From: Amyloporia xantha
Taxonomy: Eukaryota > Basidiomycota > Agaricomycetes > Polyporales > Adustoporiaceae
Direction of reading: 5' to 3'
Assembly: GCA_036971615.1 (NCBI GenBank)
Contig: JAYKKR010000045.1
Coordinates: 184,912-248,911 of the forward strand
Length of the DNA stretch: 64,000 nt
Below the pieces are notes generated by a model. It had not been told where the DNA came from. It saw only the letters and a list, made by a program, of their open reading frames with translations, and made no database searches. Position 1 is the first letter of the stretch. Every line of letters starts with the position of its first letter. Made by a program: the position numbers and the translations under genes. This document shows positions 24,161 through 36,088 of the stretch, piece by piece.

Positions 24161-24899
24161 TGACCATCGATTCGAACGTCCTCTTCGGAGAAAGGCCCGC
24201 CCGTTACACTTATCACTCAGACACGCCATCCATCCTGGTATACATGTTGCTCTGTATTCTTCCTGTATGTTTCCGGCGTTACCCAGTGCAGTCCCTCATC
24301 TTCGGCATTTGCTCTCCATACTACACAATCCCATTATATCCTAGTAGATCTCTTCGCCTCGGTTTGCCGAATCTAACGGCCTATTTCTTTCCCGTGTGGA
24401 ATTTCTCTATTCCATGTACCATGCTACTGCGCTCTTCAAGTTGTGCCGTAATGCTCTGAATCTATGAAAATGCTCCAGTCGCCCGTGTGCGGATCTGTTT
24501 AAACCTTTCTTCAGTTCCGATGCTGAGTCCAGGAGTGTAAATTTATTGTGACGAGGTCAGGACAAATACGGCGCAGGCTGATCATGAGCCCGGGAAAAAA
24601 ATACAGTACAGGATCTAGCAATTAAAATTACGTGCAGTGGTCCATATGTACGGTTTCAAGGGATACCGAATGCGATGTGATGTCTAGCTACAATGTGATG
24701 CGATGAGAATACAGGAGCGATATGGGAATGTCAACCTTGGATGATGATACAGACATAATTACTTGCAGGACGTTGTTGGCGCGAAGGTATCTGGTTGAAA
24801 ACAGCAACGCAAACAGACGAAGAGAAGTGAGCAAACCGACCGACCGTAGCATGCAGAAGAAATTTTTTGAGGCTCCGTAGAAACTTCCCTTGGACACAC
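24161..24899. other. Convergent intergenic region
   Basis: The BTB gene and the RRM-like gene end towards each other here. The stretch is AT-richer than the coding flanks and shows no gene, RNA or repeat. Confidence 0.4.
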
Positions 24900-27332
24900 C
24901 TAACTGCCCCCACCCATCCCCGAAATTGTTCCCCACACGTCGCCCGTTCCTTCCGTGGTTCCTTCTCCTTTCGCCGCACGCATGAACAACACTCCCAGCC
25001 GCCCAAAACACTCTCTTGCCCGCCTCTCTCCCTCTCTCGCCTCCTCCATCCTCCTCTCCATCTCCCCTCTTACCTTGACCACGTCTTCCCTTGCCCTTCT
25101 CGCTCTCTCCTCCGCTTCCATTATCGCCTGCCCCGCCTGTTCCGCGTGCGCTTCAGCGTGTTTACGCTTTACAGCCTCGGCAGCACATCGCTCCTGCACA
25201 TCCGCGCACTCACGCTCAAGGCGCCGGCGCGCGTGCCGCTCCGCATGCAACTCGTCCTCGAGTTGACGCTTCGCTACACGAGTTTGGGTGTGCTCTGCTT
25301 GGTGTGCGCGTAGGCCCTCCACTTCGCGCTCAAGCTTCTGGACATGCTCGTTCGTATGATCGCTGAGTTGGCGTTTGTGTTTCGTGTCAGTATCATGAAC
25401 GGCACACATGGGCGTGTGCAAGGGCAAATTGCTGGTGTTCGCGAGATGTGTCCTTGGCCGTGATGTCTCTGATGTATGTTCAGATGCTGGCCTCGAAACA
25501 CCATCCGTCACCGCTACATCCGCCCCGTATACTTGCTGCAAGTACAACGTCGCTCTCGTTGTGTGCTCCTCGCTCTTTTCTGGTTCGGATGTACATGTGC
25601 GCCTCGCGAGGTCACGATGGCAGCTAGCGAGCATAAGTAGCGCAGGCTTGAGCTCCTCCAGCTTCATCCCAACCACAGGATCTGTCATCACTGTATAATC
25701 GCACAGGAATCTCGTCAGACGATAGTGCACAACGAGGAGGAAATGAAGAAAAGCGACAAGCCAGAGCCGAGAAAAACAGATCAGTCAACTCACCACTAAC
25801 CATCGCCTCAACGATTCCCACAGCGGCACGCACCCTTCCTCCACCACGATACTGCGCCGCGATGATCATCCACTTGTCCCGCTCGAGCGCGCTCGCTGCC
25901 GTTGCCCGTAGCACCGCAATGATACCGGCCGGATCGTCCTCTAGCGACGCCAGGTCGACGGTCACACGCTCGCCACGGAAGGCCAGTATGATGGAAGGCA
26001 ACGTAGGTAACAGGCTCGACGGACAAGCAGAGCTGACGGGTGCGGCAGAAGCGGTAGCAGAGCTAAGTGCTGGGACCGAGATAGGAGCAGGGGTGGGTAC
26101 GACAATTGAATGACTATTAGTGGCGGACAGGGTGCCTGGAGACGTATCAGTGAAGGCTAATATCGAAGCGCTTTTCCCGCCATAGGGTACAGAGCTGTCA
26201 TTGTTCGCTCCTGCATCCCCCAATTTTGTGTGGGATGGAGGAACAGGAGACGACGAGGGGTAGATATCCGACACTGGGGACGACGAGAATGCATTCCGCG
26301 GGAGGGACGAGCGCGCGTATCGCCTCGTTGGTGGTGCAAGTGAATTCGTAGGCATGAATGAACCCGTGTCCAGGTTTTCAGAGCTTCTTTCACCACGATG
26401 GCAATTGGCCTCGAGCTGAGGCTGTGTTCCAGAGGATGACACTGAGGAAAGGTCGACGCCCGCCAGAGAGGGCGACGGCACCGGGGGTGAGGTTCGCTGG
26501 AGAAGAGAAGGATGCGACGCCAGAGTCTGTTCAGCAGGCACAGGCACGGCTGTTTTTTGGAGAGATGGCGACAAGGTGGGTATATGCGCCGCCGCCGATT
26601 TGTACGCGCCTGCAAGGTTCTCCTTGTCGCTACCTATTCTTCTCGATTCCTGCCAGCGTACGTCATGGCGCTGATTGTTGCCAGACGACGACTGAGCGAA
26701 CGACGAGGATGTGCTTGATGCCTGAGACGAGAGGCGCTGAGCAGCATCGCGATGATGTTTTCCAGTCGCTCTTTTGCCTGTGCGACGGACGGCCCTCTTT
26801 TTTGACTGTCCCCAGTCAAGACGATGAACGGACTCACCCGAAGGAGCGTCAGAGGGGCGCTGCGTCGGCGAGTGCGAGCGTCGTGCATGACCGTGATCAT
26901 GCTCGCGCGGTTCTCGCTTGACTTGTCTCTGTGTATGTGCAGAGTGAGAATTGCCAATCGGCGTAGGGGCAGGAGATGGGGATGGAAAGAAGAGCGGCAG
27001 AGGAGTGGGGGGCGAGAGGGACTGAAAGTGCACGGCAAGCTGTGGAGAGAGCGCAACGACATAGAGGTCGATATCGGGCATCACAAGGGCGCGAGCGCGT
27101 TTGACGCTGCTCTCGTCGGCAAATTCGAGGAAGAAGGCGGAGGAATTGCGGTCGGTGCGGGCTGGCCAGGGGTAGACGGCATTTCTGGTGGGTATATGCG
27201 CGATGTTAGGGCGAGAAAGATGGAAAAAAGTGAGCCTGACATTTTACCGCAGCGGGAGAAGGTGCTGTGGATGTCGTGCTGCGAGCGGGAGGACTCGACG
27301 TAAACAACGCGGTGGATGCGCTCGCTGCTCAT
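24900..27332 (-). CDS. RRM-like N-terminus plus coiled-coil C-terminus protein
   Basis: Three exons (27332-27241, 27184-25794, 25690-24900) encode 757 residues. Residues 1-75 look like an RNA-recognition motif: HRVVYVESSRSQHD (RNP2 position), FSRCGKINAVYPWPARTDR, SSAFFLEFADESSVKRA (RNP1 position) and MPDIDLYVVALSPQ. This is followed by about 330 residues of Ser/Pro-rich sequence. A small folded block comes next (PSIILAFRGERVTVDLASL, then ALERDKWMIIAAQYRGGGR). The last 150 residues form a long Arg/Glu-rich coiled coil (KLEREVEGLRAHQ, ERRMEEAREGERR). A role in RNA binding and self-association is inferred from the layout. The first donor (GTCAGG) is weak, but it is the only one that completes the RRM-like fold. 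I know no named family. Confidence 0.65.
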
Positions 27333-28450
27333 GACTGGGTAGAGACGCGTAAAGATGCGGCGAGGGGGTGGGAGATGAGGACAAGAGAAGAAAAGACGAA
27401 GACGGGATACGCATCTTATATATGCTCATGAGGGCGACTGATCTGAGAAGCGCGATCGGCGTAACGCAGCGCATGTCGCGGCACGTCACTCGTAGCCTCG
27501 CAAGTGCCATAAACATAGCGGGCGTATTCCTTTCCATTGCCACCCTGTTGCTCACACGTATCTTCAGTGAATTGGGCATGGCGTGGGCAATAACATAGTA
27601 TACGAACCGCCCTCTAAGTCGGACTCCAATATGCACTGACCGTCCAAAAACAACATGCGGAGTGGATCGTACATTCAACTTCACGTCGCGATTGTACAGT
27701 GTGCACGCGCAATATTGAGATACGTATACATTCACAGATGTCGGCAGGACAAAATACACACTCAACCAACACCTTTTCTGTCTAGGAAAAGTAAGTGGAC
27801 CAGGTCTGAATGATCCTGAACATAGCATCATCGAAGATGAGAAGAATACTGCACTCACATAGCAGCAAGTTACGAAGACAGACATTGTATGCATACATGG
27901 CAAGATACATAGGCAACTTATTTGCAGCATACATCGATCAAACCGCCCCACAACTCTCCAGAATTGATGGAACAGTGCGATCGGCGTATGTGGAGTTAAC
28001 GGTTGAAATGTCTGACTTCTGCATCCGCCATATCATACATACTCGTATTGAGGGTGCGTTCCTGAGTCGAACTTTGGAACGAGAGTGTACAGTCCATTCA
28101 AACTCTGGCCATATCTGGCCCAACAAATACCAAAACAGACGAGAAGAATTACAGACTGCTTCCGTGGTCCTTGACACGCAGCGGGAGGCTGGAGCACGCG
28201 CCCCACAGGAACATACATTAAGCGCTCGAGCCAGAGTGAGCGCGCGTGACATTGAAAACTATACAGCACCACGGCATCCGCCGAACCACCAAACCTTGTT
28301 CCACTTTCCGGGCGGTGACCATAACAAGCTCAAACAAGCCTCCGGTGCGTGCTCACTGCAGGCGGTATCGTCCTCGTCGCAAGCTTTTAACCTCCGTATC
28401 CGTCTAGGCACCTCGCGGTCTCTTCAAGCACCCAAGTCCGACGCATCAAA
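27333..28450. other. Divergent intergenic region, RPS5 promoter side
   Basis: This region separates the minus-strand RRM-like gene from RPS5 and must contain both promoters. Long frames cross it on both strands, but they start without ATG, run into flanking exons and have random-looking composition. No supportable gene. Confidence 0.4.
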
Positions 28451-29368
28451 ATGGCCGCGGTACACACGCTCCCCAAGGAGATCTCGAAAATCGGGCAGGA
28501 GGTCAAGCTGTTCGGGAAGTGGGAAACACAAGAGTGCGTGCTCTCGCTCGTTCCGCCCAAAGACGTGCAGGAGAGCTGACCGGGTGCTCGTTTGCGTGCT
28601 GTGTCTGCGTCTTTCGCTGTATTTGCTGTGCGCGTGTGATTCACGCGGACAGTGTCGAAGTGAAGGACATCTCCCTGACCGACTACATCCAAATTCGCCA
28701 TGCCGTCTACGTCCCCCACACCGCGGGCCGTTACGCTAAGAAGCAGTTCAAGAAGGCGCAGATGCCCATCGTCGAGCGATTGGTCGACAGGTGCGATCTC
28801 TTTCCTCCCGCTTTGCCTCGTTCTCCCGAACCTGAACCGCTCGTCCGCTCCCTCCTCGCAGCCTCATGATGAAGGGCCGCAACAACGGCAAGAAGCTCCT
28901 CGCCGTCCGCATCGTCGCGCACGCGTTCGAGATCATCCACCTCCTCACGGACCAGAACCCCATCCAGGTCCTCGTCGACGCCATCGTCAACACCGGCCCC
29001 CGTGAGGACTCGACGCGTATCGGCTCACAGGGTACCGTCCGTCGCCAGGCCGTCGATGTGTCCCCCCTCCGAAGGGTCAACCAGGCCATCTCCCTCTTGA
29101 CGATCGGCGTAAGTTTTTCTTTCAAGTTTCCTCCGGTGTATGGATGCTGATAGCCTTGGGCATGCAGACGCGCGAGTCGGCGTTCCGTAACGTCAAGTCA
29201 GTAGCGGAGTGCTTGGCGGATGAGTTGATCAACGCAGCGAAGGGTTCATCGAACTCGTACGCTATCAAGGTATGTATTCATCTTCCCACCCCAACCTTCA
29301 TATCTCATCCCGATCTCTTCATACAGAAAAAGGACGAGCTCGAGCGTGTTGCAAAGTCCAACCGGTAG
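28451..29368 (+). CDS. RPS5: 40S ribosomal protein S5 (uS7)
   Basis: Five exons (28451-28533, 28653-28790, 28862-29108, 29168-29269, 29327-29368) join in phase to 203 residues, the expected size. The sequence is uS7 throughout: [99 protein letters not shown] and the C-terminal [14 protein letters not shown]. uS7 sits in the head of the small subunit and contacts mRNA and tRNA at the E site. The strong C-ending codon bias fits a highly expressed gene. The introns hold no recognisable snoRNA. Confidence 0.95.
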
Positions 29369-31833
29369 AGAGCGCTCTTGTCTTGTCTCGCCGGGAGAGG
29401 AGGACCGTCGCGGCTGCTATACGCTACACATATGGGCGTCTTTCGCATTTTTTCTTTACTTATCACTACGACCATGACGCAACATGTTACCCGTATGAAT
29501 GCTATGCGATGCTCTCCAAGTGGAAGTACGTGACAGGTTTGTGGCTGCAGTGCTTGGACAGTGAGGTGAGTTATAGAACGCGCAGGTGGGTCTTTCTATG
29601 CGTGGTACTCGTGTGTTGCCTCGCCTTCACCGATGGTGCGGCGGTTAAACCGATGGTCAACTGCCTGCGATCGTCGCCGCGATCAGCCACCGTTGCGCGA
29701 ATCACTACTCATCTCCTCTCCAAAATTCAAGGTATGTCTATTTCTCCGACGGCGAATCTGGAGATAGCAGATGTAGGCGCCTCCCGATCATGAGGGCCAC
29801 TTCTGCCTACTGCAGGCGTGTCGTACCGGAAATGCGACTCTTCTTCAGGCTCTTTGAGCACACCATTATTGTTCAGCATCATCCCCGCATCCTGTCTTGC
29901 TGATGTACAGATTCCGGGACCGGCGTTCTCCGCACGTCTTGACGCATATATAGACATGCTGTGAGAATGGGGAAGGTGGTGAACTCGTGTCAGACAACCA
30001 TGCACACTAGAACTGCATGGTGGCTCACGAGCATGTCTCTTGGTATGAGCAGTGCCAATAACCGTGGATATCCACTAGAGACGCTGATCAACGGCTCCGC
30101 TCCTGATCGGTACACCATCGATCCTACTTGTCTCCGCCCACGGTTTATAGACAGACTTTGCGGTGGGAAGTCTGGGCTCTGTTAAGATCAAGCACCACAC
30201 CAGTGGAGTGGTGCCTGGCCTTTTCTAGGCTGATGTTCGACAGCTTCCACTGACAAGTGCTAGTCATGCATCACGCTAAGAACAGCACGTTCCAGCCTCG
30301 ATAGCGTCGCGGATGCTTTCACTGTCAAACCGTGGAATCCGCAGGCAAATTTTTGTGGCCTTTGTCGACGTGTAATGTATCCTACACTGTTATTTCGGGG
30401 GACGCACTCTGTACGATATCGATTCAATTATAAGCAGCGAGTCTCAATGGGTCGCGGCGGAGGCTTTCAGAGCCTAAGCATATACATAACTGAACGATTC
30501 CGCTATTAGTAGAGCTGAGCTGCTGAAGTACTTACTAGTGCATGGAAGCCGCAACGTTGACGTCGGGGTGTTGATATCTGCGAGACAAGCCGCACGATCT
30601 GACTCAAGTTCACCGCCAAATACGCTTCACCTCCACTCCAATGCAGATTCAGTCATTCAACGTTATGTAGCAATATCGATATCGAGAACACACGACAGAA
30701 ATCCGAATGCGTCAATCGTGGCCCGCCAAGTGCGCGGCCATATTTGTATTCCAATTCCAGTTCCAGTTCCGAATCCGAGAGTATAGGTTAAATAGGCAGA
30801 ACCAAAGTACCGAATGTCACCGCTGCACAAGAACAAGTCCGTTTATGGATGGTGTGGGGATGCGAATAGTAGTATCAGGGGAGTGTGGTGGGAATAGGAG
30901 GGGGACGATGCAGGCTGTGAAGGGGTGGATGTAACGTGTGCGAGAAGGTAGGGGGAGGGGGCGGGGCGGACGGAATCAAATGCAGGTGTGCGCGAAATGT
31001 GGAGGCGATAAAATTAGGATATAGAGGGTATGCTATGTGACAGGAGGAAGATGTTGCGACAAGGATGAACCGATATATAGAGCCCGAAACAGGAAAGGAC
31101 ATATTATGAGATTGAGATGGACGCGAGGGACGACCGGGGCTGCGCTGCTGTCAATGCCAATGCCAATGCTAAGCCGGGGGCGACTCGGAGCGGAGGACCG
31201 CCACGGTGGGGCGGGCGCGAGCGGTGACGGGCGCTCGTTTCGTCTCGGGGGTTGACGCCGGAGGCCGCGATGGGCGGAATAGGGCAATACATCCCGGGGC
31301 CGCATGACGCGGGCCCATCATCCGCGGGCACAAAGGCCCGGGCGCAGGGCAGTGTCGCGAAACGGGCTGATGGCGATGAGGCAGATGCCTGCGCAGGCGA
31401 GCCGTAGCGGACGTGAGCTTTTGATGTGATGACGACTAGAGACCGATAATGTTACACGAGATTATTGTACAGTGGCCATGGTGCGCGCGCATGGATGGCC
31501 GAGGATGCGAGTGATATTTGTACACGATGTTGTTGCGAGACGTCGGCCAGTGAGTGCTGGACCCTAGGGGGCCTCCCGACGGCGGCAAATGATGCGAAGT
31601 GCCTCTAAGGCTACAGGATGTTATGATGATACAAGGAGTGAGTGGGCGAAGCCAAGTTCCGACGAGCGACTAGCGGATGTTGCGATCCCAAGGTGTCCAT
31701 GTACGGACAGGCAGTAGCGTCCTCGCGAAGCCAGAGTACTCAACCCCAGGGCCAGGTTGTCCAGGAGAAGCGATGCGACCTCTATGTGATCCAAGACGGG
31801 GGCGATGTTACCGATGACGACCGCCGACGCAGA
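29369..31833. other. Intergenic region without a supportable gene
   Basis: About 2.5 kb with no gene that I can support. It contains the RPS5 3' UTR and the 3' side of the minus-strand AF4-like gene. From about 30890 to 31090 the plus strand is purine-rich (GGGGGAGGGGG-type words). From 31110 to 31340 it is very GC-rich. The frames there are mirrored on both strands and look like composition artefacts. Confidence 0.4.
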
Positions 31834-33566
31834 CTAACGCTGCATGTTGCTGATCTCCGCCGGCGACGCTCCCTGTCCAGAGGCACCCAGCGCACCCTCC
31901 GCCTCCTCATCATCGCGCGGGATGATGCTCTCGACGCCGCGGTATCCGTACGCCTTGCCGAACTCCTTGATCATCGCCTTCCCCATCGCGCATACCCAGC
32001 CCAGTCCCTCACCCGTCAACGCCTGCCCAGGCCAGAAGAGCTCGCCCTCTTCATCCTCGATGTCCGGCTCGTGCTCATCCGTCACCGCCAGGCTCGTGAA
32101 CATCATCCGCGCCCAGGTGCGCGGGAAGTGGTTCGCAAGCACCGGCAGCGTGAGCAACCGCTGCGACTTCTCGAGCGAGCCGGAGGAGGACATTAGCCCC
32201 CCGCTCTGCGAGCGCCGCGGCGCAACGATGTTGGCGCCGACGGGCACCGTGATGTGGGGGCCGGGGAGCGACTGCTCGGCGACGGGTGGTGGGTGAGGGC
32301 GCGCGCCCGACGATGGCGTAGGTGCAGGAGCGTCCGCCGCGCCCGCGGTGCTGGGGGTGCCCGCCTTGCTGGTCGGCGTCGACCCCGAGCTGCTCGCAGG
32401 TGATGGCAGCATCGACGTGCTTGTCGAGGCCTTGCTGCCCTCTGGTGCCATCCGCGCCAACTTGGCCGCGCGCTCCGCCTCCGCATCGGCCTGGATCTGC
32501 AGCCTCTTCATCAGCCGCTCGTCTTCGCTGTTGAGGCCCGGCGCAGCGTAGCGAAGCTTTCGCGCCTGAATGAAGCCCTCGATCATGAATCTGCGAGAGC
32601 AATGAGTGCGAGACATAACAAAGAGGCGAAGGTAGACGTACATGAGGCCAACAAAGGCCTTCTCCCGGTCATCTGTGTCCTCGAGCGACCAGACCACCTT
32701 GCAGTGCTCAAGGAAGCTGTATATTGAGAGCCAGTTGATCCGCTGGCACACCTTCCGGCCGTAGTCCTTCGCCCAAATGGCGTAGGTGAAGCAAACCAAA
32801 GCGTCCAGGTGCTCCAGACGCGCGAGGAGATGGCCGTACTTGTGATACGGCGTCCCAGGTGCAGGCGGGACCTGCAGAGGCTTGTACCTCGGGTGGCTCG
32901 ACGGGTGTGTGGACAGCAGCCTCTCCTGTCCCGAGTACTTCAACATCCGACCATACCGATGATACTTTGCATAAAGCTCCTCGTAGTAGTTGGTCGGGAG
33001 GCGAGTCCCGCGTCGTGGCCGTCGGACCGGCACGTTGTTTGCAGCGAGCAGAGAAGCCCGATATGCGGGGACTTCTTCGCTCACTTCGCCGTCTTCTGAC
33101 GGCTCGGACCGCAGGCTGGTGTTGGCCTGGGTGGGGAGGGCCCGCGCCTGTGAGAACAGTGGCACGGGGGGCAGCCGACTCGTCGACGCCGCTTCTTGGG
33201 GTGCGCTGATGCGCGGCCGCTTTGAGTGGCTTTGTTCTGTCGTCGAATCGCGTCGACGTTTGTGCCCAGCGCTGGGGATGGGCGAGGAGCTCCGCGATGG
33301 AGGCGGCGATGGGAGCTCGGGTGGGAGGCAGGCGGTGAGAGGCCCGAGGATCTGTAGAAGCGGGGGGTCAGGCGCGAATCAGAGAGAAGAGTGTTGGATG
33401 GACCTCTAGGCACTCCATCAATGTCGAGCGAGCGACCTTTCTGTTGAGAGATGAGCAGTGAGCAGGAGGGCCACGAGGCTGTGGGGAGCGAGAGAGCGAA
33501 CCGTTTCTTGTGTTTGTGAGCGGGCATCGAGGAGGACGATGAAGAGGGATGTGTGGCGCGAGACAT
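31834..33566 (-). CDS. AF4/FMR2 C-terminal-homology-type protein
   Basis: Four exons (33566-33502, 33440-33404, 33351-32642, 32590-31834) encode 522 residues. The N-terminus is Ser-rich and basic (MSRATHPSSSSSSMPAHKHK) with a nuclear signal (GHKRRRDS). The central 200 residues are a helical domain: LPTNYYEELYAKYHRYGRML, LSTHPSSHPRYKPL, HLDALVCFTYAIWAKDYG, WLSIYSFLEHCKVVW, EKAFVGLIFMIEGFIQARKL. This matches my recollection of fungal proteins annotated as AF4/FMR2 C-terminal homology domain, which in animals belongs to transcription-elongation scaffolds. The C-terminus is low-complexity. The last intron is 51 nt and frame-neutral; its ends (GTACGT and CTCGCAG) and the helix continuity support removal. 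Function in this fungus is inferred only from the domain. Confidence 0.65.
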
Positions 33567-34663
33567 GTTGTGAGATGGTGGTGGGAGGAGAGAAAGAGGT
33601 GAGGGCGGTTGTGGCCGCAACAATGGCGTGAAGGTCGGCGGAGGGTCAACCACAACCTGAGGCCAAAGCCTGGTGTGGCTGCCGGCTCAAACGGGCGCTT
33701 GTCCTGACGAATCCACAAGTTCGGGTCGTCGCTATCGCCCCTGCCCTCGCACAATAATTATCATCAGCCTCGAGCCCTCAGCCTCTCCGTTTGTCTCGTA
33801 CTCCTTCGTTTTTGTTTTGTATCTCTCTGTCTGCTACACCCAATTTCCACCGTAAATCCCTTTCCACCACGTCTCGGCGCAGCCGGATCGATGGGGCGTT
33901 AAAGCAGCGATTTCCACATATGTCCTCAATATGGTAATTCTGTCTTTATGCATGTGCGCATCACCCTTCCATATTCTCATCCGTCCATCACGGTCACTCT
34001 CGCTGCCGTCCATCATCATTCCTCTGCCGCTCACAGAATCTAAGTCTGCGTTCCATGCATTCTCGTCCCATTCTCTGCGCTGTGAGGGCCCCGACGTGCG
34101 CATGGACCCGTCGAGTTCCAGGCTTCCGGCGGTGCAGCCGAACTTCTGCGACTGCGAGATTCCCCGCTTTGGGGTCTGTGACGTAGATATCTGTCTCAAT
34201 ATCCCGAGACGACCGCCCGGGACTTCGCATTCCTGCCAGGATCAGCGATGCGAAGTCACCCTCGACGAAAGCACTGGCAAGTGCCGCCCGAAATGCACAG
34301 GCTCAGTCGCCCTCCTCAGCGTGTCTTAAAACGCCGGCCCAGCGTCCGCCGCCCACCCCCGTCCGGTGACCCCACCTGTCCATCTCATACACCAATCACT
34401 TGATTGGTCCTCCCTCGTCCGCATGGGTTTCAAATACTTCGCTCTGTAAGTCCATCTCCAATTACTCGATCGTATTGGATAGGTTTTTGGCAGGAGAATC
34501 CTGTAATGTATCAAGGGGAAGGTTTGGATCACAGCATTGACAGAAACACTCTGTTATCATTGCGGATCGCTTTTGAGCTTGCCTGAGGATTTGTCTTCCT
34601 GACGAAACGTATGGAGGTCGATCTTTCTGAAAGGCTTGGTATCAATCTTGCCTGTGAGGTATT
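33567..34663. other. Intergenic region
   Basis: Contains the promoter of the AF4-like gene. A plus-strand frame at 33931-34329 has a cysteine-containing tail (FCDCEIP, ICLNIP, RCEVTL, KCRPKC) but no clear signal peptide or homology. The opposite strand is open as well. I treat neither as a gene. Confidence 0.35.
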
Positions 34664-34842
34664 ACAGTAGACAACCTCATAATGCATGAGCTCATGATGC
34701 ATAAAATGTCATGATGCATAGGCCGAGCCAGGAACCAACCTGGGGTCAGCCACCTAATTGTCAATGTGATCATGCATAAAATGTCTTAATGCATACGCCA
34801 GGTGGGGGACCAACGTGATGCATTGGTAGGTTGTCTACTGTA
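34664..34842. mobile_element. Short MITE (179 bp)
   Basis: TACAGTAGACAACCT at 34664-34678 is the perfect inverted complement of AGGTTGTCTACTGTA at 34828-34842. The interior contains repeated ATGCAT-centred words on both sides of a short GC-rich middle, so most of the element can fold back. It has no coding capacity. A TA or TAT target duplication is possible but too short to be sure. Superfamily unknown; TA-targeting Tc1/mariner-like is one possibility. Confidence 0.65.
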
Positions 34843-35567
34843 TAGCAACGTTTCAGCGAGTGTGAAAAACGACAAACCTCTCCTGTGATTCCCAATTCTA
34901 TACTGAGGAAGGTGTGTCCCATCATGCATTCTCTGCGCCACCGAACCTTCTCACACGCATTCAGTATAGAGCCATTTACATAGATCGCGCTCCACCACCC
35001 AGAACGTGACTTCTCGGCGTCCACTGGCGAACGTTCGATTTGCGTGGTGCCCTCCCGAGTGTATTGCCTGAGATATGGGGTTCTATACATGCTTGGTGTC
35101 GCGATACACATTCGACGCGCTAGAACGCTCCGCGGCCTCCGCCACGGTCGCTCGTCCCGCTGCCGACAAGGCGATACGCCTTGTTAGCACGTTGGCGCTT
35201 CCTGGCGTCCGATCGGTGTCCTGCCATATTGGAGAGACCGCATCCCGCAATCTCGCGAGCCATGGCCTCGACCGCGCTCGAACGCCTGGATCGCCGTACA
35301 CCCCGTTGCTTCTTTCCTCTATCATGGTCTGTGCATCGCGGAGCACTCGAACGCGAGCCTGACGAGGCTGCTTGTCTCGTTCTGTGATACGTTCGCGGTG
35401 CAGCCGCAATGCAGCGAGCCTCTGAGCCTCTTCCTAAATTCCACCTGCAGTGCCGGGTGCTACATAGACGCCCATGTAGTACCGCAGGCTCGGAGCTCGG
35501 TCATGATCGGTTCCTGAGTTTTGGTTCCGGGGCTTGCCATATACGGCAGCTTCATTTCAGTTTCGCC
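34843..35567. other. Intergenic region between two MITEs
   Basis: No gene that I can support. A minus-strand frame at 35083-35409 is open but starts without ATG and resembles nothing I know. Confidence 0.35.
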
Positions 35568-36088
35568 TAGTGCTGCCGTGAGGTGAGGTGAAGGTCACCT
35601 CGAGGTAACTCCGACGTTCACCTCATTTACCTCGAGGTGGCTGAAAATTACCTTGAGGTACCTTGAGGTGACCGGCTAAAGCCGACCAGAGTCACTCTCC
35701 CCTGATCAGGATGTGGTGGCTGCGCGACCAACTGTAATAGAAAACTGTTCAGAGTAGCTGTAGATAGTTTACTCATGGATTACTTGCTTCAGAACATATA
35801 CAAAATACAGTTGAACTTTAATATGCATTTAAAAACAAATTTTAGGGATAGGACATGCCACTGTTCACTTGAGGTACTGAATTCGCCAGAGCTCACGAGC
35901 GTTGTCACTGGTAGCCACGCTCGTGACGATGAGATAACGTGACCATTTACCTTGGGTGCTCAGCCATCAATTACCTCGAGGTACCTCAAGGAAAAACCAC
36001 CTCAAGGTACCTTGAGGTGGCAAGCCGAGATTCCGAACCACCTCAAGCCACCTTGAGCCTCAAGGTACCTCACCTCACGGCAGCACTA
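35568..36088. mobile_element. Non-autonomous hAT-type MITE (521 bp) with perfect 8-bp target duplication
   Basis: The element starts TAGTGCTGCCGTGAGGTGAG and ends with its exact inverted complement. It is bracketed by GTTTCGCC at 35560-35567 and again at 36089-36096, a perfect 8-bp target-site duplication. TAGTG termini and 8-bp duplications are hallmarks of hAT elements. Both arms are packed with CCTTGAGGT/ACCTCGAGGT-type palindromic words. The core of about 250 bp is AT-rich and non-coding. It has no transposase, so it must be mobilised in trans. Confidence 0.85.

Noticed and set aside
22980..24167. 395-residue minus-strand frame opposite the BTB gene
   Set aside because: It is an antisense shadow of the GC-rich BTB coding exon; composition is Arg/Val/Glu mirror sequence without domain features.
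27244..28739. Long overlapping frames on both strands (235 and 309 residues)
   Set aside because: They start without ATG, overlap real exons of the RRM-like gene and RPS5, and have random composition.
33931..34329. Cysteine-containing plus-strand frame that could be a small secreted protein
   Set aside because: The hydrophobic start is not a convincing signal peptide, no introns fit, and the opposite strand is open too.
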